Assembly: GCA_949292215.1 (NCBI GenBank)
Contig: CASEYW010000139.1
Span: 1 to 64,000 of the forward strand
Direction of reading: 5' to 3'
DNA length: 64,000 bases
Source of the DNA: an uncultured bacterium
Lineage (GTDB): Bacteria > Verrucomicrobiota > Lentisphaeria > Victivallales > UBA1829
Position 1 is the stretch's first letter. Every line of letters begins with the position of its first letter. The translations under genes were made by a program, and so were the position numbers. The notes below the pieces were generated by a model. That model worked only from the letters and a program-made list of their open reading frames with translations, ran no database searches and was not told the origin of the DNA. Below, piece after piece: positions 9,509 to 19,088 of the stretch.

Positions 9509-9535
9509 CTTTTTCGGGAAAAAACGATTTTAAAT

Positions 9536-9563
9536 TTGCAATTTCCCGAAAGCGTGGTACATT
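9536..9563 (+). promoter_or_regulatory. Probable rpsO promoter
   Basis: TTGCAA (9536-9541) and TACATT (9558-9563) with a 16-bp spacer, about 50 bp before the rpsO ATG. Confidence 0.5.
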
Positions 9564-9613
9564 AAAAGTCTTGAGACTGATATTTTAACTTTTCAGGAAA
9601 GATAACGGAAATC

Positions 9614-9883
9614 ATGGAAAAAGCAAAAAAGACAGAAATCATCGGAAAATTCGCCCGTAAAGAAGGTGACACCGGTTCTCCGGAGGTCCAGATCGCCCTT
9701 CTTTCCCAGCGCATTGCGGAAATCACGGAACACATGCGTTCCCACAAGAAAGACCACAGCACCCGCAGAGGTCTGCTCGGAATGGTCAGCAAGCGCAAAA
9801 GCCTTCTCAAGTATCTCTCCAAAGAGAATCATGAGAAGTTCGTCGAGATTTCCAGCGAGCTTGGAATTCGCGGGCAGAAGTAA
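9614..9883 (+). CDS. rpsO: 30S ribosomal protein S15
   Basis: Small-subunit protein that binds the 16S rRNA three-way junction in the platform. 89 residues, full length. The typical segments GDTGSPEVQIA, LTEH-like ITEHMRSHKKDHSTRRGL and VSKRKSLLKYL are all present. It stands alone with its own promoter and a strong terminator, whereas in many bacteria rpsO is followed directly by pnp; here pnp is about 16 kb away on the other strand. Confidence 0.97.
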   Translation: MEKAKKTEIIGKFARKEGDTGSPEVQIALLSQRIAEITEHMRSHKKDHSTRRGLLGMVSKRKSLLKYLSKENHEKFVEISSELGIRGQK

Positions 9884-9908
9884 TCGGTACTTGTCATCCG
9901 ATGTCGAA

Positions 9909-9940
9909 AATCGGCTCTCCAGGAGAGCCGATTTTTTTTT
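9909..9940 (+). terminator. Rho-independent terminator of rpsO
   Basis: Arms AATCGGCTCTC and GAGAGCCGATT with a tiny loop, followed by a run of T. Confidence 0.9.
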
Positions 9941-10014
9941 TAGTTACTTTTCGGTCATTGGCCCGATTGTCCTTTTCCACTTTCCGGAAGCGGAACGGTG
10001 GAGTTTCTGGGAAT

Positions 10015-10051
10015 GAAAAAAGGACAGGAGTTTGTATGTCACTCCTGTCCT
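10015..10051 (-). terminator. Rho-independent terminator of the SGNH hydrolase gene
   Basis: Arms AGGACAGGAGT (10021-10031) and ACTCCTGTCCT (10041-10051). Read on the minus strand the hairpin is followed by six T. Confidence 0.85.
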
Positions 10052-10097
10052 CTATCCGAGTTGGTTTACGGCTTTGAGCAAGCCGTTCTTTTCTATT

Positions 10098-10940
10098 TTA
10101 CTGAATCTCTTTTTTGATCAGGTTCTTCAGATAATCCGGAACGGACTGATTGGCCTGCTGCGCTTTTTCCGAAAGCGCTTTGTATTCTTTGACGGTCAGG
10201 TAAACACCCTGGTGAAAACCTTTTTTATCCCAGGATGTTCCGGCTTTTGCAATCTGGGCATCGGTCATGCCGAATGCGCGGAGAATTCCTTTTGCCATCA
10301 TGATATTTCCGAGGGGATTCATGTGGACTCCATCGACGGTCAGGAGATTGCCTTTGAATTTCGGATGTTTTGCTTTGACGTCGGCAATCTGTTTCTGCAT
10401 ATCCGCATTGAGATCCACAAGCGTGCAGGATTTTTCTTTTGCCAGCGAGCGCAGGAATTCATTGTATGCGGCCAGTTTCTGGTTGTTCGGATGCTGCGGA
10501 TTTTCTGTAATCATGGTGGACGTAAGAATATACACTTTGATGCCGGCGGCTTTGGCCTTGTCCACGATCTGTGTAATGTTCTTTTTGTAGTCTTCGAGCG
10601 GAACGCCGCGTTTGCCATGCCAGACGTCATTCACGCCGCAGCTCAAGGTCATGATCTGCGGTTTTTTCTGGATGACATCGCGTTCCAGACGGGCCAGCAT
10701 CTGATTTGACTTGTGGCCACTGATTCCGGCAGGAACCTTGACCGCCTTGATTCCGTTGGCCTCCAGCGCCGACATGACAAGATTGAGATATCCGGAAGAG
10801 CCGTTGCCCTGCTGTGTGATGGAATCTCCCAGAAATGCGATCCGGTCGCCGTTCTTGACTGTGATCTGTGCCGACAGCGCGGACGCCGCCAGAAACAGTG
10901 CTCCTCCAAGCAGAAGATTCATGGATTTCACTTTGAACAT
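10098..10940 (-). CDS. Secreted SGNH/GDSL-family hydrolase
   Basis: Esterase/lipase-type hydrolase, often acting on acetylated sugars. 280 residues with a signal peptide (about 1-24, ending ALSAQ). Seen: block I FLGDSITQQG with the catalytic Ser, block II Gly in the PAGISGHKS segment, block III SCGVNDVWHG with Asn, and block V DGVHMNPLGN with the Asp-x-x-His pair. All four SGNH residues are there. Stands alone: AGGAAGGG serves as ribosome site and a terminator follows. In this setting removal of acetyl groups from polysaccharides is likely but not shown. Confidence 0.9.
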   Translation of the reverse strand: MFKVKSMNLLLGGALFLAASALSAQITVKNGDRIAFLGDSITQQGNGSSGYLNLVMSALEANGIKAVKVPAGISGHKSNQMLARLERDVIQKKPQIMTLSCGVNDVWHGKRGVPLEDYKKNITQIVDKAKAAGIKVYILTSTMITENPQHPNNQKLAAYNEFLRSLAKEKSCTLVDLNADMQKQIADVKAKHPKFKGNLLTVDGVHMNPLGNIMMAKGILRAFGMTDAQIAKAGTSWDKKGFHQGVYLTVKEYKALSEKAQQANQSVPDYLKNLIKKEIQ

Positions 10941-11364
10941 TTTTGCTTTTCCCTTCCTGTTCTCATTTTTTTAACTTGTGATACGATTTCCTGGGAGTGC
11001 CGGAGGTTCGGGCTCCGTCTCTTTCCCCTGTTGCATTCCGAGTCCCTTTCATTTTCCGGCAATCTATTGCTGATTCCCGAAAACCGGTTTTTCCGTTCGG
11101 TCGAAACCTTATCGCGGTCCGGGCAGGGATTCCCGATTGAAAATACTCTAATCCATCTTGCTTATTTTTCAAATCTGCCTTATAAAAATCATTGCTGTGG
11201 TATGTTTTCCTCAGTATCCTTGCTTTGCGAAAGAGAGCGCGCGTTTCTTTTGTCCTTTTTCTTCACAGTGTAGACTTTCTGCATTTTCTGATTCCGAAAC
11301 GTTGCGGAAAAGTCTGTTTTTCCATTTCAGAATCTTCCGCTTTCCTGCAGGAGGAAGCATGAGG
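10941..11364. other. Intergenic region, 424 bp, no gene seen
   Basis: Short frames on both strands look random, with no ribosome site plus conserved-looking peptide. It holds the upstream region of the SGNH hydrolase gene at its left end. No tRNA, repeat or clear terminator was seen. Confidence 0.5.
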
Positions 11365-11868
11365 CTAAATTGTAAAAAAAATCATTTGAATTCTGTAAAA
11401 TTCATCTTCCTGATTCCAGAAAAGAAAGATTTTGACCGTCACCAGTTCAAGTTTTGCTGCGGAGAAGGATGTTTCCGGAAAAGAGAGTGCGGAATCCGGT
11501 AGACGGTATTGTTTCAAGAGATGCTGATATTCCCGGACGATGTCCCGGAAACTGCTTTCTTCCATCCGGCTGGATTGAAGAAAACGATGGAATTCCTCTT
11601 TCGTATATTTTGTGCTGAAAAAATAAACAGGATCCCTCTGTGTAAAGCGGAGAACAGCTGGATTCTCTCCTTTCAGGAATGGAAAGCCCCGCCATTCCAT
11701 GTCCTTTTTCAGTTCCGCATAAAGAATCTTTTCCTGCTTCTGCTGGAATCTTGCCTGCACAAGGAACCGGAAGGTGAAAATCGCACATGGGATCAGGAGA
11801 ATGCAGAGAAGCAGAACACAGAAGTGTTTCCAGTTCAAAGGAGAAGATTTGTCATAGCTGTTCCGCAT
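11365..11868 (-). CDS. Small membrane-anchored protein of unknown function
   Basis: 167 residues. One hydrophobic segment at about 17-36 (FCVLLLCILLIPCAIFTFRF) followed by a polar, charged domain rich in aromatic residues. I do not recognise the family. It lies 75 bp downstream of another unknown exported protein in the same direction; the pair may be an operon. Confidence 0.5.
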   Translation of the reverse strand: MRNSYDKSSPLNWKHFCVLLLCILLIPCAIFTFRFLVQARFQQKQEKILYAELKKDMEWRGFPFLKGENPAVLRFTQRDPVYFFSTKYTKEEFHRFLQSSRMEESSFRDIVREYQHLLKQYRLPDSALSFPETSFSAAKLELVTVKIFLFWNQEDEFYRIQMIFFTI

Positions 11869-11943
11869 TTCATTTTCCTGCTTTTGTCTTGAAGATCAAC
11901 CGACTTTTATTCCGTGTCCTTGTCCGGAACGGATGCGGCAGAT

Positions 11944-12552
11944 TTATTTTTTGCGATTTCCCGTCGCTTTGCCGGGAACAGAGGAATTCCCGATTGTTCC
12001 GCCGCATAAAATGCTTTTTCCAAAAGATTCCGGTGCCGGGGTCCATGTGCTTCGTATGGAAAAGGAACCATTGCATTCGATATTGAAATATGACACGCAA
12101 AGTGTCGCCTGCGTTTTTCCCGGGACAGTTTGAACCATGATTTCTGCTATTCCCTGAATTTCATTTTGCTGATCTGGAAGTAATTTCTCTTTTCTTTCCT
12201 GCATGAAAACAGGTAGGATTCCTGTCAGGGAGAATGGAAAGTCAAAAAAGACGGCCTGTTTTATTTGATCTTCGTTCTTGTACCAGATGACAAGAACCCT
12301 TTTTTTCATCGTCTCCTCTTTCAGTTCAATCGTGTGGCAGACGGATTTCTCCTCTTTGTATGAACTGCTATGCAATGAGGAAAATGGAATTTGTCGGGGA
12401 TATACATGAAAATAAAATTTCCGTGATGCGATTTTCTGCGCGGAATATGTTTCCTCATATTCCAGAAAGAAATTTCCCGTTCTTTCTTCATTCCCCCGGA
12501 CAGGGCATCGAGCAAAGAGGAAGAGAAGAACGGAAAACAGGATGAATTTCAT
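11944..12552 (-). CDS. Exported protein of unknown function
   Basis: About 202 residues from the chosen ATG at 12552; the frame is open further upstream, but this start gives a clear signal peptide (MKFILFSVLLFLFARCPVRG) with AGGAAG ahead of it. The mature part has many aromatic and charged residues, one central hydrophobic stretch and a basic C terminus. No family recognised. It precedes the small membrane protein at 11365-11868, suggesting a two-gene unit. Confidence 0.5.
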   Translation of the reverse strand: MKFILFSVLLFLFARCPVRGNEERTGNFFLEYEETYSAQKIASRKFYFHVYPRQIPFSSLHSSSYKEEKSVCHTIELKEETMKKRVLVIWYKNEDQIKQAVFFDFPFSLTGILPVFMQERKEKLLPDQQNEIQGIAEIMVQTVPGKTQATLCVSYFNIECNGSFSIRSTWTPAPESFGKSILCGGTIGNSSVPGKATGNRKK

Positions 12553-12708
12553 TCCGCATGTTTTGGCAGATCTTCCTGAATTTTTCACATGAGAGCTCTT
12601 TCTCCGGAGCCGACAGAAGTTCCGCATGGAAGATTCCCGGCATACCGGCTGTGTTTTTCTTGTTTATCCGGATTTGCCGGGGCACTCCTTTCCGATGCCG
12701 GAGAACTC

Positions 12709-15168
12709 TCACTTCCGGACCGTTACAATGACGCGTTCCAGAGCGGCGATGAAACCGCCGTCGGCGAACCAGTCGTCGAGAACGCCCAGCTGATCGGCGC
12801 GCAGGAAAACTTCGATTTCTCCACCGACAATGCTGTCTCGTGGAATTTCCAGTTTCAGCAGGCAGTCAGGCGTGCGTTCATAAGGACAGATCCACGAGTC
12901 TTTGCGGTCGAAAATTCCTGTTCCGTTGGAATGGACGGAAACATGATAACGGTATGGTGCAGTTGTTTCCTTCGGAGTCGTATTGTAGAGGTAGAGGTTC
13001 ACCATGCCGTCTTTGGAGACTGGCAGATGGTCAAGTCCTTCAACGTTGAAATGGAGTCCGCGCGGATGCACCCAGAACGATTTTCCTCCGCCGAGGGAAA
13101 TGCCTCCATCCGAGTATTCCATCGCCGAAAGAGCCGGATCAATGCTTCGTACCAGCCGGTCAAAATTTCTGGCGCGGCTTCGCTCTCCGAACGCATGATT
13201 GCCGAAACAGTCGACTTCAAGTACGACTTGCTCTCCTTCGGGAATCTGTGCAGCGAACCACGCATCGTCCTCTGCATGAATTCTGCGGAGATTTTCTTCC
13301 GCATGTTTGAAGAAGTCCGCCGATTCTGCAGCGGCTTGTTCGATTTCCGCGATCACTTCATGGGATGGCTGGATTTCTTCGGCGGAAAGACCATGGAATC
13401 GGAACCAGGTGTGTCGGGAATCAAAATACAGTTCTGCGATCTCGTCTTTTTCGAACTCTCCGAGAGGACATTCCAGAGCATCAATCCGGCAATGTTTCGG
13501 AACCCAGAACTTCAGGCGCAGCGGCTTCAGAAGAGGAAACTCCAGATAGAGATAACACTGGCGATGCGGAGGCGTTCCAATCGTTTGCACTCTCCAGAGC
13601 GGATGGAACAGCCCTTTGAATTCCGCAGAGGGAGGCTCGGAGGTCTTTTCCAGTTCTATTTCAGCACGGCCGGTGAATCCGGCAGGCAGAACGAGTACGC
13701 TGTGTTTCCGTTGATCGTCCAGGACGGGCGGATAGTAGACCGTAACATGCCCTCCGGTTACGGATCTGGGAACGGCATCCCACAGGGCGACAGGAACTTT
13801 CCGTTTCAGCGGAGACTGCACCTCAGCCAGCATCCGGTTTCCGCTTATGGAAATTCGGACGGCATTCCGGTCGGATTCCGCATAGTCATGCGGTGCAGAG
13901 GTATCATCCGCCTTGAAGGACCACGGTTCCGTGTAATCATAATGATAATACGGCAGGGGATCCAGATGAGCGAAGACCGCTTTATAGTCTTCCATCTCCA
14001 TGCCGATGGAAGGGCCGGAGTTCACGGGTTTGTCCATGATGCGGGTTCCGGCAAGATAGTCCCGCTGAGTGAAAACAATTTCCGGATGCATCGGGCAGAA
14101 ACGTTCATAATAGGCGGCGACATCCCGGCCGGTCGCAAACACAATCGATTCTTTCCGTGCCATGTCGAACACGAGTTCCATTCCGCGGCGGTTATGTTTG
14201 GTCATAGAGCGAACGCCGAAGGAGCGTCCGAATTCGAATCCGGCGATGAGGAAGAAAGGCGTTTTTTTGAATTCTGCCGCTTTCAGATAGTCTACAAGAA
14301 AATTACGGAAGCGTTCCGGAAACGCTCCGGATTCCACGGTCCGGTGCCAGCGCAGAAAATGCGACGGAGAAAGCACATTGTCGCCGAAATGCACAACATG
14401 GGGCATGTAGAGGTGATAGGAGTTCATGCTCATTTCCAGAACGTTGGGTTCTCCATCGGGAGCTCGGCGCACAGGTTTCCGGAAATCATCGGGTGCGGCG
14501 TAGAACGGCTGGTTGACCATTCCCCAGTGATTGATTGCCCAGTGACCATCGGACCAGTTCTGTTCGGGGACAATGGAGTGGAGCACATTCCAGTTGAGTC
14601 GTTTCATCGCCTCAATCAGCGAATTCGATGGCGTATAGGTGGCAAATCCGTGCAGAGGACGGAGACCTTGTTCCTGAAAAAACTCATCCATCTTTTTCAG
14701 GCGGATGACGATTTCTTCCGCGTTCAGGGACTCCCAGTTGGAATCCAGCTGTTCGAAGGTCGGGTCAAAAAGACCGAAATGATTCGGCATCATATGCGGA
14801 TAGAGGGCATCGCCGTAGTCCTGTTCATATCCTCGGAATGTGGAATCCATGACCTGAGCCGGTACGATGTAATAATTCAGGGGAACCCGTTTCGCATGAG
14901 CGACACTGTCGAAAGTATCCGCTGTAAAGACTCCGACCGTCAGCTGCATGATGACGGAATGATCGCCAGCCACCCCGAGATATCGAATCTGCTTTTCGGC
15001 TTTTCCCGTATCTTCGTAAATCAGGTAATGACCGGGATGCAGTGGTCCGATCGCTTCTCCTTTCCGCGCGGAGATCACTCTGTTTCCCGTGGATAGGTAC
15101 GGATGTTCAAAAATTTCAGAATCAAATTCAAGAATGATTTTTTCCGTCTTGTCGTACAGGTAACGCAT
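12709..15168 (-). CDS. Large cytoplasmic protein of unknown function, possible carbohydrate-active enzyme
   Basis: 819 residues from the ATG at 15168, chosen because GGGAG lies 5 bp ahead; the frame extends upstream to 15327 without a ribosome site. No signal peptide. The middle (about 150-480) is rich in His, Trp and Asp and alternates strand-like and helix-like stretches (YTPSNSLIEAMKRLNW, MNSYHLYMPHVVHFGD, RGMELVFDMARKE), reminiscent of a NodB-like or other TIM-type barrel; the C-terminal third looks like beta sandwich. I cannot name the family. It follows a giant secreted hydrolase on the same strand, so a role in sugar breakdown is likely from context only. Confidence 0.6.
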   Translation of the reverse strand: MRYLYDKTEKIILEFDSEIFEHPYLSTGNRVISARKGEAIGPLHPGHYLIYEDTGKAEKQIRYLGVAGDHSVIMQLTVGVFTADTFDSVAHAKRVPLNYYIVPAQVMDSTFRGYEQDYGDALYPHMMPNHFGLFDPTFEQLDSNWESLNAEEIVIRLKKMDEFFQEQGLRPLHGFATYTPSNSLIEAMKRLNWNVLHSIVPEQNWSDGHWAINHWGMVNQPFYAAPDDFRKPVRRAPDGEPNVLEMSMNSYHLYMPHVVHFGDNVLSPSHFLRWHRTVESGAFPERFRNFLVDYLKAAEFKKTPFFLIAGFEFGRSFGVRSMTKHNRRGMELVFDMARKESIVFATGRDVAAYYERFCPMHPEIVFTQRDYLAGTRIMDKPVNSGPSIGMEMEDYKAVFAHLDPLPYYHYDYTEPWSFKADDTSAPHDYAESDRNAVRISISGNRMLAEVQSPLKRKVPVALWDAVPRSVTGGHVTVYYPPVLDDQRKHSVLVLPAGFTGRAEIELEKTSEPPSAEFKGLFHPLWRVQTIGTPPHRQCYLYLEFPLLKPLRLKFWVPKHCRIDALECPLGEFEKDEIAELYFDSRHTWFRFHGLSAEEIQPSHEVIAEIEQAAAESADFFKHAEENLRRIHAEDDAWFAAQIPEGEQVVLEVDCFGNHAFGERSRARNFDRLVRSIDPALSAMEYSDGGISLGGGKSFWVHPRGLHFNVEGLDHLPVSKDGMVNLYLYNTTPKETTAPYRYHVSVHSNGTGIFDRKDSWICPYERTPDCLLKLEIPRDSIVGGEIEVFLRADQLGVLDDWFADGGFIAALERVIVTVRK

Positions 15169-15330
15169 TTTTGCTCCCGTGAGTTGATCGTTTGCTTTTC
15201 CGGTAAGATAGTTCTTTTTTGACGGAATGAAAGCAGAAATCACGCATTTTTCTGAAAAACAGCGGATGAGAGCAGGAAAAAGCGGTATCAAAAAGAAGCC
15301 GCGCCGATGGAGATATGGTAATTTCATAGA

Positions 15331-15351
15331 GCCTTTGCGTTACGCAAAGGC
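15331..15351. promoter_or_regulatory. Perfect 21-bp palindrome, possible operator
   Basis: Arms GCCTTTGCGT (15331-15340) and ACGCAAAGGC (15342-15351) around one base. It lies about 160 bp upstream of the gene starting at 15168 and about 70 bp behind the hydrolase gene ending at 15420. No T-run follows on either strand, so an operator is more likely than a terminator. Confidence 0.45.
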
Positions 15352-15369
15352 GTCAAACGGTTAGGGAAA

Positions 15370-15409
15370 GAGAGGAGGGGGAGGGGTGAAGAACCTCTCC
15401 TCCTCGCGT
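15370..15409 (-). terminator. GC-rich hairpin behind the giant hydrolase gene
   Basis: GAGGAGG at 15372-15378 pairs with CCTCCTC further right, with interrupted pairing between. The T-rich tail on the minus strand is weak, so it may be a weak terminator or an mRNA 3' end stabiliser. Confidence 0.35.
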
Positions 15410-15419
15410 TCCTCATCTT

Positions 15420-18400
15420 TTACGGCAGAAGGACGAGATCCATCCACTGATCCGGGCGTTTCGGCTGCTGTCCGATTCCCGGAGTGAGTTCGAGAAATCC
15501 GACCCGTTCCTTTCCGTTGTTCAGGTTGACGATCAGACTGGCGCGCATGGTTGAATACGGAATCAGCTTGAACGGACTGACGGCTCGCCTGGAGAAGGCT
15601 GCTTCATAGACGATGCGATCGCTGTATTTCCTGACGGCGAACGGCACTTCCAGCGGATCGACAATTCCGCTGTTTTTAGGCAGACTGTCATGCAGGGCGC
15701 TGGACGCCCAGCGACGAGTCACAAGAGATTTTTCCCTGCACTGGAACAGACAGTATTCAAAATCGTCATCCTCCAGCGCTGTCGTGAAGGGCTTTGCGTT
15801 GCGGAGCGTATCGTAGCAGATCTGAATGCTGTCCTGTTTCCATGCTGCGGTGATATCTTTCAGGTCGGCGAGCGGATGAAAGTCGGGTTTCCAGACGGTG
15901 ACGGCGGTATAAAGATAATTGTCATCCCATGCGTAACGGAGTTCGGCTCTGATCCGGTCTTCCTTTGCGCTCCAGTGTTCGCTTCTGCACTTCGGATCGA
16001 CATTGTGTTTGTCCAGCGTCACGACCGGAATTCCGGTGGGCCAGTCGGAAAGATCGCCATCAATCCTGAGTGGTTTTTCGAGCTTTTTCACAATCAGAGC
16101 CCTGAGTGTGGCGTCCAGCGATTCCTTCTCGCCGGTGGCGCCCGGAAGTGCGGCTGAAACTTTCACTTTCTGCTCCTGGGTTGAGATCATTTTCTTCAGA
16201 GAAAAGAGCGCCCGGGCGGAGGCTTCCGGCGGAATGGAGTCAATCGTCTTTGATGTTTCTCCGAGGATGGCTGATACCGTATCCGCCGAAACACGGATTC
16301 CGTTCAGCGTTTTTCCGGTTTTGTTTTTGACTTCAACAGCAAAGCGGTTTTCTGAAAGGACCGTGGTGGAAAGGGCGATCGGCGAGGAACCTTCCGCAAT
16401 CAGTGTTCCGCGTCGGATCAGCTTTTCCAGCTCCTCTGCGGAAAGGGCGGAATCCAGATAGACCGGATATTCATTCATGGGAATGACTGCGGCGGAAATC
16501 GTCGAACCGACAAAATCAAACGCGGTCAATTTCCCCGCATCTTCCGGCTGGAAACGCAGGGTGCCGGGATTTCCATTCCACTTCCAGAGAACGGCGGTGC
16601 GTTTATTCCCATGGTCGAAGACAGCGCAGCGGTAGTCCACGCCGAGTTTGATCCGTCTGACTGGTTTCGCCTGTTCCAGACGGTCCGAGACGTTTCGGAG
16701 CGCATAGAGTGTCGGATTCGGAACCGGGATTCCGCTGTTGCCGGGAGAACCGGAGAAAAGGGTGCTCCAGGAGGAGCCGTCGGGCCAGACGCTGAGGGCA
16801 AAATGATAGTAGCGTGCCAGTCCCCCGGAGAATCCCTGGATGATATTGCGGATGTCACGCGCCGCGGCAAGACGGTTGTTGTCTCCGATGAATCCCGTTT
16901 CCAGTTGACAGGGAGAGACCCGTCCGGATTCGGTTGCATAATGAGGCAGTCCTTTCCGGTGATGATCGATGATTTTCCGGACTGTTGCAACGTCATCGGC
17001 ATAATCCGGCAGTTCCGGCAGAGTGCGGTACGGGTGTTCCGTCACAATCGTCAGATGTTCTGCCTCTTTTCCGGCAAGCACACTGGCAATCCAGGTGAAA
17101 TCGGTTCCGCAGGGAACCGGGCCCGCAAGATCAGCTTTGAGATGGAGCTGTTTCATCAGCACCGCGACTTCGCCGATCATCTGCAGATTTTTTTCAACAG
17201 TCCATCCGGGGGAGATGTTCGGTTCGTTTTTGACTTCGAAGACATCAATCCAGCGTCCATGTTCCACCATCAGCTTTCCGATTTTCTCCATTTCGCTTTT
17301 CCAGAGGGCCGGATCGGTTGATGCCTTGTGCACGGGACTCATGTTGATCAGCACATTGAGCCCGGCCTTTTTCAGATATGGCGCATTGGCAAACGACGCT
17401 TCAAGAGCTCCGGACGCCTGGCCGATGCGGACCGAGCCGATGCGGAAATCCCGAACATAGCCGATTGCCATTTCAATATTCTGCATACCGGGCAGTTCGA
17501 TTCCGATTCTCGGGTTCAAGCGGCTGTTTCGTTCGATCATGCCGAGATATGCAACATCAGAATACTCTTTGTCCTTCTCCTTCACTCGCAGCACCACATT
17601 GAACGGACCGCGCAGCGTGGAAGGCGGTGCAAGGGTCACACTTTCTTTCCGAAGACTGTTGGATGGAACAGTGATTTTCCCGATTGTCGTTTGCTGAACG
17701 GGCGTTCCGAAGATGTTCAAAATTGTGTAAGAAAACTCGCCGTTGAATGAGACTGGACTGGTGTTGCGGATGCTGACATCGACGTTGATTGTTTCATCCG
17801 TGAAATAGTAGCCGGTATCCTTGTTTAATTTGTGGGAGACGAAAATTTTATCGCTGTTCCGGTATTCCGCGTGTCCGCCGATGGTGTGTGCGACATTGTC
17901 GATCCAGACTTTTCCCGGCAGAGATGGCTGGATGGAAGGGATCGCAACCCCGGTCGGTTTTGCATATCCGTTGACGATATCGCCGATGATGGTGACGTTT
18001 TTCTTTTTTTCTCCCCATGCAGGCATGTAGAACTCATATTTTTTCCAGTCTGTCCCGATCGTGATGTTTGTACCGACCGCGATCCCGCTTGCCAGAAAAT
18101 ACGAGACATACAGTTTCTGCGGTTTTTCCGCTTTTGCATAGAAGGAAAGGGAGGTGGATCTTCCAACTTCATAGGGAACCGGATGAAAACGGAGGGCTCC
18201 ATTGACATCACTTCCGGCAGGCCGTTCCATGCAGAAGGAAAAGGCTCCCTCGTACTTGTTTTCAGGATCCAGTGAGAATTTCAGCTCCTTTCTGATCTCT
18301 TTTCGTCGGAAATTGATATATTTCCCCGTAGCGGAAAGCTGATAATTCCGCAGAGCGTTGTATACGATTCCGTTCCATCCATATTCCGCTCCCCCGTTGC

Positions 18401-19061
18401 GGATGTAGTTGACGGTTGGATCTAGTTTTTTCGCCTCCAGAGGGATCTGCTCGACCGTGACGCGACGGATTGCGATTTTTGCCGGTTTGCGCAGAGTGAT
18501 CCGGATCCAGACTTTTTTCAGATTGTCGGGGAGAACCTGATCCAAAGAGATGGTCTGCCATTTCCCGTTCAGGACGATGCTTTTGGAAACATAGTAATGT
18601 TTTTCCTTGCCGTTGATCATCTGCTGTCCTTCGAAATAGAGAGACAGATCGGACGGCGTTTCGCTTTTGAGTTCGACGGAAACCCGGTTTGTTTTCGTAT
18701 GATTTTTCCTTCCGGAGGGAGCCAGATACATTGTGTTCAGGTCGATTCCGTAAAAACGGAGAATCATGGAACGTCCGGCGACTCCGGATTTGTAGATCCC
18801 GCGGGTATCGATGACCAGAGTATTGTTTTTCAGCTCCGTCTTGAAGTTCGGAAATTCGCTTTTGGGAAAGACTCCGGCTCCTGCCAGGAGTTTATTGTCT
18901 GGAGTGAAGATCCAGAAGGAGCCCTGTCTGCTGTCCGCTTTCAGACGGCACGTTCCGAACTCCGGTGTGAGTGCGCCTGCACCGAAGATGTTGCATGTAA
19001 GCAGCAGTGCCGCCGCGGCAGGAATGGTTCGGAAACGGAAAATGGAAAAAATCTGTTTCAT
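15420..19061 (-). CDS. Giant secreted GH-A clan glycoside hydrolase with CBM9-like C terminus
   Basis: 1213 residues. Signal peptide about 1-30; two beta-sandwich-like regions (about 35-210 and 215-400) resembling carbohydrate-binding modules; a spacer Ig-like domain (about 410-505); a TIM-barrel domain (about 515-800) with FEVKNEPN (acid/base Glu613) and ATESGR (nucleophile Glu711), most like GH39 or a related clan GH-A family; then a further beta region, and a final segment from about 1035 opening with LRIDGDLSDW, typical of CBM9-like or DOMON-like domains. The substrate is unknown. It follows a pseudopilin gene by 27 bp and sits in the operon headed by a GntR/LacI-type regulator. Confidence 0.8.
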   Translation of the reverse strand: MKQIFSIFRFRTIPAAAALLLTCNIFGAGALTPEFGTCRLKADSRQGSFWIFTPDNKLLAGAGVFPKSEFPNFKTELKNNTLVIDTRGIYKSGVAGRSMILRFYGIDLNTMYLAPSGRKNHTKTNRVSVELKSETPSDLSLYFEGQQMINGKEKHYYVSKSIVLNGKWQTISLDQVLPDNLKKVWIRITLRKPAKIAIRRVTVEQIPLEAKKLDPTVNYIRNGGAEYGWNGIVYNALRNYQLSATGKYINFRRKEIRKELKFSLDPENKYEGAFSFCMERPAGSDVNGALRFHPVPYEVGRSTSLSFYAKAEKPQKLYVSYFLASGIAVGTNITIGTDWKKYEFYMPAWGEKKKNVTIIGDIVNGYAKPTGVAIPSIQPSLPGKVWIDNVAHTIGGHAEYRNSDKIFVSHKLNKDTGYYFTDETINVDVSIRNTSPVSFNGEFSYTILNIFGTPVQQTTIGKITVPSNSLRKESVTLAPPSTLRGPFNVVLRVKEKDKEYSDVAYLGMIERNSRLNPRIGIELPGMQNIEMAIGYVRDFRIGSVRIGQASGALEASFANAPYLKKAGLNVLINMSPVHKASTDPALWKSEMEKIGKLMVEHGRWIDVFEVKNEPNISPGWTVEKNLQMIGEVAVLMKQLHLKADLAGPVPCGTDFTWIASVLAGKEAEHLTIVTEHPYRTLPELPDYADDVATVRKIIDHHRKGLPHYATESGRVSPCQLETGFIGDNNRLAAARDIRNIIQGFSGGLARYYHFALSVWPDGSSWSTLFSGSPGNSGIPVPNPTLYALRNVSDRLEQAKPVRRIKLGVDYRCAVFDHGNKRTAVLWKWNGNPGTLRFQPEDAGKLTAFDFVGSTISAAVIPMNEYPVYLDSALSAEELEKLIRRGTLIAEGSSPIALSTTVLSENRFAVEVKNKTGKTLNGIRVSADTVSAILGETSKTIDSIPPEASARALFSLKKMISTQEQKVKVSAALPGATGEKESLDATLRALIVKKLEKPLRIDGDLSDWPTGIPVVTLDKHNVDPKCRSEHWSAKEDRIRAELRYAWDDNYLYTAVTVWKPDFHPLADLKDITAAWKQDSIQICYDTLRNAKPFTTALEDDDFEYCLFQCREKSLVTRRWASSALHDSLPKNSGIVDPLEVPFAVRKYSDRIVYEAAFSRRAVSPFKLIPYSTMRASLIVNLNNGKERVGFLELTPGIGQQPKRPDQWMDLVLLP

Positions 19062-19088
19062 GAAAAAGTTTCCTTCTTTAAGTCCGGG

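Noticed and set aside
10032..10709. 225-residue plus-strand frame
   Set aside because: Antisense to the SGNH hydrolase and starts inside that gene's terminator.
12589..15096. 835-residue frame on the plus strand
   Set aside because: It lies opposite the 819-residue minus-strand gene, which has a good ribosome site; the plus-strand protein is low in fold-like pattern and is best explained by codon bias of the true gene.
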